A stretch of 64,000 bases of DNA from Tubiluchus corallicola (taxonomy: Eukaryota > Priapulida > Priapulimorpha > Priapulimorphida > Tubiluchidae). Made by a program: the position numbers and the translations under genes. The notes beneath the pieces were generated by a model, which had not been told where the DNA came from, ran no database searches, and worked only from the letters and a program-made list of their open reading frames with translations. Of this stretch, positions 49,722 to 60,418 are shown piece after piece (the stretch's first letter is position 1; each line of letters opens with the position of its first letter). The stretch covers positions 124,001-188,000 of the forward strand of contig JAQGDQ010000133.1 of assembly GCA_030141605.1 (NCBI GenBank), in the 5' to 3' direction.

Positions 49722-52700
49722 CTACTTTGTGACATCATGAATTGCTTTGGCAAGGTAGCCAACATTTTTCGAAGTTATGCCAGCAATCGATATGCGACCA
49801 TCTTTCGTGAGGTAAACACTGTGGTCTTTCGTAATCTTCTCACACTAAAAAAATATGTGAAATCTTGTTAACAGAGTTCTATAATTCTGTTTAGTGTTCA
49901 GACCAACACAACAGGTGAAATTTTTTGTAAAAAGGACATAGCTAACCTTTAATGACTGCAGTTTTAAAACATTTTCAAAAAACTCATTTCTCTAAGAATA
50001 AGACGTTCAAATAAAAGTGACTGTAAAAAACCCATATAATTATATAAATCTATTAAAAATTCCGACATCTGCAAAATGTTAAACTGCACTATCTTAAATG
50101 CTATACATGCAACACAACCAAACACCATATTCTATTAACAATAGCTCTAACAAACAGCATTGAAAGTGCCCTGTAGAGCCCGAAAGGCATGAATCGTTCA
50201 AATTTTTCTGGAAGCCAGCTGATCAATTTTTAAAAATACATGTTCCGTTATTCACTCAAATTGCATTATAAACCGTAGCCGAATAGTTTTATTTATTCGT
50301 TGGTGACATAAGCTCTTGCGGCTTGTAGTCGTGTGTTTTAAAGTTGACGTAAAATAAATGTTTATCTTATCTTACCTCATTATAATACCAGCTTGTGCCC
50401 TGTATAAGACATGGCATTATACTGAGGCTTTACTATGCTACAGTTCCTGCATTCTGATTGAGAAAATGTCATGCCTGATTATTGCAATGTCACTTTACTA
50501 TGATAAAGATTATTGTTTGTGTATCTGCACAATGACTGGAATCCAATCTGTTGTTAAAAATGTTTCAGTGAGGCTAGGAAATGAGCAAATTAATAAATAC
50601 GATAAGCCATTTAATAAGTGATCTTCATACTTGTCTTATCCCCCAATGACCAAGTTAAAAATGAGGTTCAAACCTGCTCTGGCGTCATCCCAGTAAAACA
50701 GAACATGCCAATCTGATCTGTTATGTGTTGCCAGTTTCTCGACGACCCCTCCTTAGCTAGATTATCTCTCAACTGTTGCCTCATTGAAATGATACGATGT
50801 GCCATTCCTTTGACCTCTTCTAACCTGAAAAGACATTTGCTTAAACAGAACGTTCAAAATTTATGCATTCAAATACTGATACATTAAACAAATGCATTGC
50901 ATTAATTACAATATGTCATACCACAGCAGTTGGCCATACAGCAAGTTTATAGTCTTTAATGATTCTGCAATATTGCACCACTCACCATTGAGCTCTGAGC
51001 TCGGGTGTTGTTAAGACAGTAGTCACTATACGCGCTCCATGAATAGGAGGATTGGAGTACATAGGCCGGATGATAATTTTCACCTGAGACATTACACGGG
51101 CCACTTCCTCTTTAGAGTCGCAAATAATTGTATATGCTCCAGCTCTCTCACCTGGAAATAAACGTACAAACAAGATTAAAATAAGAATAGACAACGTGGA
51201 ACAAGTGTTTATTGAGAAGTCAAAGTAACAGATGCATATTGGCAAACAGACTATTCATAAAGCATTAAAATTACTTACAAAATTACACAATGGTGCATTA
51301 ATTGCATTACATTTCCAATTAAGAATGCTTTGCTCTCTTATTAACTTGCAAAATTGCAGGAGTTGAATGAACCATGTGCAACTCTAGTAACAACTTCACA
51401 AAAACATCATTAAGCAAAAGCATATTTTAAAAAGTTAAAGTCAGACTATCAGATAACGTGCTAAAGTGAACATTTCCAATACTATTAAGACAACCCCAGT
51501 TCCTAATCATTAGTTTATAGAGACAAGAATGGCTAGGGACCACAAAAAACATCCATTGTTATACTTTTCTGGACACTTTTGAAATAATATTTAATAACAC
51601 CAAACTAAGCCAAGTTGACTGCTTACCATACAATCCCATGTTCTTAGCAAACGATTGAGCTAAGCAAATATTGTGCCCATCTTTCAAAAACAAACGAACA
51701 GCTGCTGCATCTTTGTCGCAATCACTGCTGGCAAAGCCCTGGTAAGCCATGTCAAAAAATGGAAACAGCTGCCTATCCTGGTAAAAGAGAGAAAAACCAT
51801 CAATCTGGGAAATGCGAAAACATATTTATGAACATGCAAAAAGTTAGCACACCAGCGATTGTTTGTTACCAGTCTTGCTAATCTATATACCTGGTAAAGC
51901 ACATATTCATAGATATCCAAACACGTATTCATAACAAACATCTGTTAAATGACATGTGTAAATGTGTACATTTTGTTACAAACAAAGTATTTTTCATCAA
52001 AAACTGACAATGTGATTTAAGTATTGTAGCACTATAGTCAACAAATTTGCGACATTGAAAATATCATTCAAGCAAATGGTACACTGTCCAATACCAAAGC
52101 AATTTCAATAATAAAACATCGTCACTGTCAGGCTTGGGACACGATAACTGATTATAATGGAAAATGATTATAACTGTGATTGGGACATGATGCAAAATGA
52201 TTATAACTGTGATTACAACAGATAACTTTGAAATACAAAGTTTTACAATTATAATTGAGTTACAATTCAGGAAAAAATTATGCTGCCTGGTGTGCTACAA
52301 GAGAACTTTTTGGAAGGAGTTTACAATCACCACACAATTTAAATACCCTAACCCTAATCCAACCCTAATCTTAATCCTAACTCTAATCCATTTCACGATA
52401 ATTTCTTGTGTGTGGGGAATCAGTGTAAATTGGTTCATTCAGCTCTAGCACTTTGTTTTTAACTTATAATTAGGTGCACAATCGTAAATGACCAGCTCAG
52501 TAAAGTTGAAACATCATCACTGCAATTCCTGAACTGAAAAGAGGACACTGTGACGGTGCTGTAACCTTCACATTGAAATATTGTCATTGTGGCTTCCAAG
52601 CCGAGAGATTCGTACATTTGTGATATGTTGTCACAGCAACTTCAGACATTAATCGTATGTCACGAGAAAACGTGTAACCGCAACACTAACACTGACAACA

Positions 52701-55700
52701 AGTATCATTGGTGGTCTGTCTTCCCCAACTTATTAGTCAATTCTCCTCCATATGAAGCGCTGTCACAACTAAAAAAGTGTCAAGTACAAGTACAAAAGAT
52801 TTTGCTGAAGTAGAAAGATACCTTAATGATTTTAGACAATTCAACCCACTGCTCGGGTCTTGGATCAACTCCGGTAGGATTGTGAGCACAAGCATGAAGA
52901 AGAATGATGGATTTTTCCGGAATTTTCTGTAATAAGTAAGCGCAAAAGTTATACCACAAAATTTCCATTTACTTGTTCATTTGACCCAGACACATTCCAG
53001 CACACGAAATTCATAGAAGATGTGCAGTTCTGTACGAGTGTTAATTAAGTTAACATTAAAACTGCAAAACACGAACCACGTACAAGTGAGCATACATAGA
53101 AAACCAGGCACGGTTTTTCCAATTTTTCTAGCATAGCTAATGTGCTTCTTTTGTATCGACATCATATTAGGAGGATTAGGACTTGAGAAAGGTAAATAAT
53201 AAATCTCATGTAGATAACATTTATGTAGAATGTAGAGTTTTATAAAAGTTGGCAGAACTCTGTTCTTTGAATTACAGTAACAAGTTGAAGTTGTTCTAAA
53301 TACAGTACAAAATGTAATTAAACAAATAAGGATGAGCAAAAAAGGGTTATAGCTACATACACTAATGTCATCTTTGGCTCCTTCAAAATCGAATCCGCAA
53401 GTTGTTTTGTCATAGTAACGGTAAGGCTTCACATCCATACCAGCATGCCTTTAGAAAAACAAATGTGATTTACATGAGATATACAAAAAGAAGATTGTGA
53501 GCATTGTGAGCTGGAGTCCAGTAGTCATCAAGAGATTCTATTCAAACTGGAAAGTCATGGGCAGACCATTATCATTATCAAACCCGCATCATTATCAAGG
53601 CCATGCTCTAAGATGGCTGGAAGAGCTTTCTTAGTCACATTCAGATGTGAGCACATCTTCCTTCTACAAAGTAAACAACCAGCATCATTACAGCAAATAA
53701 AACCTCCTAGAGTCAACATCAAACTGGTCACCCATCCATTTACTGACCAGCGTCAGTACCATTCGGTCGCTAAGCACAAAACTGTGACCATTCGACTCAA
53801 GTGCAATTGCACAATATTGATGTATATGTGTGTCTACGAAACTTTGCTAAAAGACAAACTACTACTCGTATATGTGTGTCTACTAAACTTTGCTAAAAGA
53901 CAAACTACTACTTAAAAAAGTTTGGAAAAGAAATGCAGATATCATTTGAAATAGCAAAATTAATTTGGACAAAATTTCAAAACAGTGGCACAATACATAA
54001 ACACAAGTAAAGCACAAAATCTATCAGTGCAGGTTATAACACACAGAGACAATATCAAAGAGGGGAAAATTATACATCTTAAAAATTGCTAAGCAGATAT
54101 GAATGGGTCAACTGATGGTTTTATTCAAATACAAGTATTTCGACATATGCTATGGAAGCCCTTATTAGTGTAATTAATGCAACCTATAATTTAGAATTTA
54201 AAATTAAACTTTAGGGTCACTACAACAATAGACTAAAAAATTACCATTTCATCTGCTAATTAGCTTGACCTGTGGCTAGTACAATCTCATGACAACTAAA
54301 TAAACTAATAATCAGCAAAAATAGATATTTTGTGGGAAGCAAAAAATTATTTCATGAATATTTTGCAGATGAAACTATTTCACAAAGATTTCACAAGTGA
54401 TAAAATATAAAAATATATAAGTAATTACTCACTTGAATACTGGCGTGTGATTGCCCCAAGATGGAGAAGGTATATATACAACCTTGTTCCCAGGGTAAAA
54501 CTTCGACTAAAAGACATTTATTCGTAAAAGGCATTGAAGGAAAATGCAATAAATACAAAACAATAATTTAATGCCTTTAAACATTGTGCTGACTTGCTTT
54601 GCACTTTTTGTTAACCCTTTCCAAGTTGCTGCACTGTGAGAGAGTGAAAAGCATAATTAATGTAAGCCGATGTTCAGCAAGTTTTTTTGCCCGACAGTTC
54701 TATTTTTATACCATTTCAATGTGTGAGTTAATGACAATGACAAGTGTGGCAACTGCAGCTCAGAGTTACTGTAACAACATCAACTGCAGAAACCGTAGCC
54801 ATTTGCTGTACAAATGAAGGTGCCCCTTCTTTCTAATTTAAGAACAAGAGCTTCTTTTTATAAATTATTCAAGAGATTTTGCAAGAGATAGCAAAGTTTT
54901 TGAATAGTTAGAGTTAGCAGGACCTTTTGAATTAATTGATATGTTTAGAGCAAACAGAAAAAGTAAGTAGCCTTTTCTGTTTCAAAACACAAAGTTTGAA
55001 AATTTTTTCTCAACTGTGGGTTTCGAACTCCGGCCCTTTGTCACCTTGCTAACTACTACTACTACACCATGAGAAACTGCAATCTCTCAGGTGCAGCATT
55101 GTAATTGAAAGATGAGTAACCAAAAAAAAACACTGGGAAATAATAACTTGAAAAGAAATGAAAGCTCAAACCAATTTGTTTGACTTAGTGGGAATGAATT
55201 AAATTATATACTGCATTTAACATATAACAAATGAGCCAGAAATTTCTTAAGAAAGGGCCAGTGGTTTAAAATCAGAATTGATTAGGAACTGGAACAATAA
55301 ACCTTTAGTTAAAAATTAAAACATGTAAACTACACTTCATCTTCACAATTTCAAAATTCCTACTTTACCAACGTTTATGACTATATAAGCGTAGAAAGTA
55401 CTGCACAGTTGCACATTATTTATGCACTGGTGCAAGAGTAAGACTGTGAGAGGCCTATAATGAAGATTTTCATATCTCAAGAAAAATAAAGTTCTCAATA
55501 AAATATAATGTACAAGCACGGAAGCTTTTTAACATTTTGGTACTAGAGTCAGATATGTTTCTACTAGATTTAATTTTGTTTATTTAATGTGATTCACAGA
55601 AGATGTGCATGCAGTTTATATGTCAGGCTGAATAAATGTGAAAATTTTATACGCAAGAGCATCTCAAAAAGTGATGCAAACTTTGCTTCTGAGATTAGAG

Positions 55701-58172
55701 GTCAGTGATATGGCATAGTTTGTTATATTGTTAATTGTTATTTGTGTTACTGCTGCGAGCCATAATTTACTGTATTTTTTGTATTAATTTGTGATGTGTA
55801 TATGAACTTTGTAAAGTTTGAAATAAAATATTAAATCAAATCAAAACAAATAAATATCTATATCCTGATCACTGAGCTGTTACTCACCAAGAATGCAGAT
55901 CCGACTCTTAGTGATCCGGTTCCAGAAACACACTGGCTGGTTGCATTCTGTGCAAGAAAAATGCATAAATTGTTAAGAATTACTGCCAAGCTAGCTAACA
56001 TGACAGAATTTTAAAAATAACACTTAGAAAATAGACTGGAAACTTATGTTTGAAATTTGCTGAAATATTAGTCTTTACTACAAAAAATAACTGAATTAGT
56101 CATAGTTTTACACAAATTGGCATTACAGTCTTAGTGAAGGAGTTACTGTAACTTTTCTACTTACAAGGCCATTTGCAACATAGTCGTTACCAGCTCCAAA
56201 TGCAAGGTTTGCAGCTTCTTTGCAAAACTCAGGAAATCCACTGATGGGTGCGTATTCTTTATCAAAACCCTTCTCTATCATGATCTGCTCTGCCTATAAA
56301 GCAGAAAAAATATTCCAACTTGGAATACTGAACTTCCTTAAACACCCTTCAATAAGTACACGAGCAAGTACAGTGAAATCATCAAACTAAACATCGAATA
56401 AAATAAAAAGTAAAAGTTGGCAGTTATGACACGCTGAAAGAATTTTTCCTGGACTTCATTTATTCAGATACGGGTTACTTTTATCATATTTCAGGAAGTA
56501 AGAAATATATCCATCGCCTGATGATGTGCAGCATACAAATTCATTGGAAATTCATTAAAACAGCAGACAAAACTAGTCCTATTGTAAGTATTCAAATTTC
56601 ATAAGTTCTTAACAAAACTGGAAGGTACCAACATAATATAAACTGACATTTGTGTAAGACGAACCAAAAAGCGGTAATATTAAGAGTGGAATCAGTGCCA
56701 TGCCTCATTTAAAAGTTTACAACGGCCTAAATAAAAATGATATTTTCAGTATTATAGCTTAATGACAGTTTTAGAACTACTGAAACAAGAAGTTCAATAG
56801 CTGTTTTTACAAGTAAAATAGAAGTACTGAACATACGACTTGATTTAGATGTGCACTCAACAATCAAAATTAAGCAAAGTTGAACCTGGTTAGTAAATGT
56901 GTTAGTAACTGCTTGAAAAACTACCAGTGAGAGTCTGTCATACTGTCCCTGCTACTTACCGTGTTAATGGATGATGTATACAACACACCCACGACGTTGA
57001 TGCATACAACATGACACACCTTTGACAGAGTCCAATTATAGTAGATCTATATTCATTAAACACTTTTGATGTGTACTAGCCTCAGATTCCTGAATGCTGA
57101 ACTGTACACAAAATCCTTACATTTTTTGTAGTCGGGAAAACAATGAAAATGAAAAATCCAACTGGATGTCTAACTTCTAGTTAATGACAATTCTATAAAA
57201 AACAGAAACAAACCAAAAAATATAAAATTCTAACCTTTTTCACACTTGGTAACACGTAAGGTTTGTTATTGTCATCCCTGTAAGCTCCAACACCTAAATT
57301 AATCCTGTTAGGATTGGTATCTTTTTTAAAAGCTTCAGTTACACCAAGAATGGCGTCTGGAGGACCCATTTCCACAGAAGACCACCAAGACCTACAAAAT
57401 TATCATATTCATAGTGAATAAAATTCAGTAAACCAGCACAAAAACACGATATATATTATATAACATAATATAATTAATATTTTTATTTTTCAAATAAAAT
57501 ATGAATGTAAAAGAGCCCAGGACAGGATTCATTATGCGTAAATACAAATTAGGATCACTGGTAGGGATCATGACAAATTCAGTGAAGACACTAAAAAATA
57601 TATTACGGTACACTGAAGTAATATAAAATAAGCTACAAAACTAATTACAAAACTCAAGACTTTTCTTGGGAGATAGTAAACATGAAGATTTGCCATGTAA
57701 TGTCACTACGCTCTGCAGTTGACTTTCCTTGCATTACAAAATCTCTGATGCAACTACTCCAGTAATTTGCTGAGTTCTCGTTTATTTAAAATAAGCAGCA
57801 AAATTAAACATCGAATCATTAGGGTTTAAAATTCGGACCCGGTGTTCAACGTTTGAGGTGAAGTGAAGGACTCTATGATGCCTAATGCAAAGTTACTCAC
57901 CATAAAGGAAGAACGGATAGGTTAGTTTTTATTATTATACGTTATAAATTGCCACTAAAGGAAGAATAAGGAAATGTCCTTAGTGTCCTTGATGGTATCC
58001 AATATCTATAAATTGGGTTATTTGCATATTGTCTTACTGATATTACTATAGCTTGACCTGTTAAAATTCAAAGTCATACTTACGCATTTCGGCAAGAAGA
58101 CGATCCAAACACACGGCCAAACTGGCTTATAAAAGCAGCGGAGAAACTTGAGAATTTCAGTGACAAAGCCAT
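49722..58172 (-). CDS. GOT2: Aspartate aminotransferase, mitochondrial (11 exons)
   Basis: PLP enzyme interconverting aspartate + 2-oxoglutarate and oxaloacetate + glutamate in the matrix; part of the malate-aspartate shuttle. Exons in transcript order: 58172-58084, 57391-57235, 56293-56165, 55947-55888, 54506-54433, 53448-53361, 52926-52822, 51777-51627, 51151-50986, 50824-50674, 49844-49722. All phases join; 430 residues, the length of the human precursor. The N-terminus ([10 protein letters not shown]..., Arg and Ser, no acid) is a mitochondrial presequence, then [20 protein letters not shown]. Catalytic landmarks: [26 protein letters not shown], and [10 protein letters not shown] with Lys279 forming the Schiff base. 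RPMYSNPP and [16 protein letters not shown] are also conserved. The mitochondrial rather than cytosolic form is supported by the presequence and these motifs. Confidence 0.96.
52345..52389. repeat. Degenerate telomere-like (CCCTAA)n stretch
   Basis: ACCCTAACCCTAATCC followed by AACCCTAATC, TTAATCCTAA and CTCTAATCC. This fits decayed units of the animal telomere repeat TTAGGG (read on the other strand). It is inside GOT2 intron 7. Chance low-complexity origin is possible because only about seven units are present. Confidence 0.5.
53515..53800 (-). mobile_element. 5S-rRNA-like SINE, copy 5 (GOT2 intron 5)
   Basis: On the minus strand GAATGGTCACAGTTTTGTGC leads to GCTGGTCAGTAAATGGATGG and GTGACCAGTTTGATG. 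The GGTCAGTAAATGGATGGGTGACC-type core is the closest of all copies to the 5S rRNA sequence GGTTAGTACTTGGATGGGTGACC. A body of about 200 bases follows. Confidence 0.6.
55010..55085 (-). mobile_element. tRNA-like SINE head (GOT2 intron 4)
   Basis: Minus strand: CTCATGGTGTAGTAGTAGTA resembles an A box and GGAGTTCGAAACCC fits a B box (GGTTCGAANCC). The stems are poor. It lies between GOT2 exons 4 and 5. Confidence 0.45.
56845..56945 (+). mobile_element. 5S-rRNA-like SINE, copy 6 (GOT2 intron 2)
   Basis: AAATTAAGCAAAGTTGAACC, TGGTTAGTAAATGTGTTAGT, AACTGCTTGAAAA lines up base by base with 5S rRNA AAGTTAAGCAACGTCGAGCC, TGGTTAGTACTTGGATGGGT, GACCGCCTGGGAA. It extends further into the 5S 3' half than the other copies. 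It could be a SINE or a 5S pseudogene. Confidence 0.6.
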
Positions 58173-58541
58173 TGTCTAAATAATTGGTATTTTACACTAT
58201 TTTTAAATGAAAGCAATTAAATCCACCGACTCAATTCACGATTGTACAGTGTACACTGATTTTCCCATACGTTCGATCAAATTCCAAGGTGGTGGCGCCA
58301 TCACTTGGACAAAGTAATAACATTTATACTGTTCTGCTTGCATGACAAACAAGCATCTCTAGTTTGCAGCTCACGAAGTTTTACTTGTCCACAGACTTCA
58401 AGAACCCGAGTGGGAAGTAGGAAATGGACAACAGCTCATCCACTGGCCATGCTGCAGCGGCTACAATGGAAGAGAGAAGTTTTGATAATTTCTTTTTTTA
58501 TTTTTTTATTTAACTTTCTCTTCCCCTCCTTTTACTTGTCC

Positions 58542-58544
<3 letters not shown>

Positions 58545-58612
<68 letters not shown>

Positions 58613-58691
58613 CTCTGTTTCTCTCTCTCCTCCCACTCTCTCTCTCTCCCTCCCTCTCTCTTTCCCTTTTTCTCTCTAACTCTCTCTCTCT

Positions 58692-58742
<51 letters not shown>

Positions 58743-58743
58743 A

Positions 58744-58807
<64 letters not shown>

Positions 58808-58862
58808 CGTTTCTCTCTCTCCTTCCTCTTTTCACTCTTTTCTCTGTCGCTCTTTTTCTCTT
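58545..58862. repeat. (CT)n microsatellite
   Basis: More than 300 bases of CT dinucleotides with scattered ACC, AAC, CC and TTC interruptions. About 370 bases upstream of the GOT2 start codon. Coding frames through it are artefacts. Confidence 0.97.
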
Positions 58863-59079
58863 CTATAAATTTTTAAATCAAATTATCAAAACGAAAACGT
58901 CCAATGATTTTTCTCATAAATAGCTAGTTAACCAGCCCCCAGAGATTTTTTGGTTCTTAATGATTTAAACCAGATTTTGATTACTGACTCTGTTTTGGCG
59001 TAAGCAACGTAACACGCAGAGTTAGAAGTCAGGATCAGTAGGCTTATATACTAAGGCCTCTTTTGATTTCAATAGTCAG

Positions 59080-59165
59080 TTTGGCCAAGCGGTCTAAATA
59101 TTGGACTTGTAGACTAAGAGTCCGTAATTCACATATAAGATTTCGACAGTCTGGTTCAAAAAAGT
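59080..59165 (+). mobile_element. tRNA-Leu-like relic
   Basis: GTCAGTTTGGCCAAGCGGTC matches the A-box side of tRNA-Leu, followed by TTGGACTTGTAGACTAAGAG (an anticodon-arm-like section). The B box (AGATTTCGAC) is decayed. A SINE head or tRNA pseudogene. Confidence 0.5.
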
Positions 59166-59304
59166 CATTATTTGAAAATCCAAATATTGGTAATATAAAC
59201 AATTAAACTCACTCCAGTGCGTTCAAACTAATAACATGTAAATGTTAGGTGATTGTTGGGTTGTTTGAGCATTAATTATTATTGAACCAAGACTAAACTT
59301 TGCC

Positions 59305-59385
59305 GCGGGGAACAGGATGGTGCAGCCGTTTTCGCACTCTATTTAATCAACAGATCCTTATTTCAAATTCAAATCCAGTTTGAGT
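59305..59385 (+). mobile_element. tRNA-like relic with A and B boxes
   Basis: GATGGTGCAGCCGTTTTCGC resembles an A box with D loop, and AAATTCAAATCC a B box, 30-40 bases apart as in tRNA-derived SINEs. Stems are weak. Confidence 0.4.
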
Positions 59386-60009
59386 ATTAATTTTTTTACG
59401 CATGTTTGCCAGATTTTGTTCAAAAAACTATAGTGTGTTAATCCCATGCTTAGAATTCTGGTTCTAATTACAACGCTTGTAAAATTTGTTGTAGTGTTTT
59501 TTCTACTCATAATAGTTAAGTGTGATGCTTTTTATTTTAATGCTTGCAATCATTCTTTTAAAACCTAGATTTTCAGACGGTTTTCGCTTCCAACGTCAAT
59601 TGTTCTGAAGCTTTGTGGCTACTCCTGGAAATCGTTCGTCTGTACTTGAACTCTCTTTTTTATAATTTAGCGAATGTGTCTACTGCAATAAAGCATAAAA
59701 TAAAAACTAATCTTAGCATAGTGTTTTATTCGACGTCTTTGTATAACGTTACATTATCGAACCACAAACAGTAACAATTATGCTGTTATAAAAGTAGTAA
59801 AATGAACAAGCAGTTCGTGTTGGCTATATTATTGACAATTTATTGTTGATATCATAGCCTGAAAGTCAAGCGTTTAATGCATGGGTTTATAATAGTTAAT
59901 TGGTTGTTGCGAAAAACAAGCCAAAAGGCAAAGAAAGTAAGTTTCACGAAAACACGGACGTTGATGAAAGTGTTGGAAAAGTCGTTTCTCTTGGATATCA
60001 GAAATGTGG

Positions 60010-60085
60010 TTGCTTTCCAATTTGATGCTCAACGGGTAGAGCAACAGTTTTGTAAGCAAGATACCCAGGTTCAAGAAGTGACTTA
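60010..60085 (+). mobile_element. tRNA-Thr-like relic
   Basis: GCTCAACGGGTAGAGC forms a D arm (GCTC/GAGC), TTTTGTAAGC matches a TGT anticodon loop, and CAGGTTCAAG a B box. Acceptor and T stems do not pair well, so it is a relic or SINE head. Confidence 0.45.
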
Positions 60086-60418
60086 GATAATTTTTCCTTT
60101 CATATCGAGTCGCAAGAGCTTATAATATTCGTTTGTTAAGGTAAAAAATACATCAGTACATGTTAATACATTAATATCCCATCTAAATTAAATAGTTAAG
60201 TTACTAATTACATTTCCGCTTTAATCGCTTTCCGCTGCAGTATAATAATGACAATCGAAGAACATAATGCGAGATGGATTTTTTTGCGTAATTATTGGCA
60301 TTTTCTAAAAATGGTTCTTTCTTCTGAAAACTAGCCTCCTCGAACAATACGTGTTACTCAGCACGTGTCGAACAGCGATATTAAAATACTTGGTGATATT
60401 TTTGTTAAACAATGACAG

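Larger units (their letters stand above)
58173..60418. other. Intergenic, GOT2 5' flank to DEG/ENaC 3' flank
   Basis: No gene is supported. It holds a long CT microsatellite and three tRNA-like relics (listed). The GOT2 promoter should be at 58173-58500; nothing distinctive is visible. Confidence 0.5.

Noticed and set aside
52115-52600. CAGGCTTGGGACACGATAAC as the left end of another hAT element
   Set aside because: A weak inverse (GGCTTGGAAGCC) exists near 52600 but flanking duplications do not match.
52780-52821. Possible U12-type donor after GOT2 exon 7 (GTATCTTTC)
   Set aside because: Two differences from the U12 consensus and no branch-point motif near the acceptor at 51778; ordinary U2 intron more likely.
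57820-57900. tRNA-like GGGTCCGAATTTTAAACCC on the minus strand
   Set aside because: A B-box-like core alone, with no A box at the right distance.
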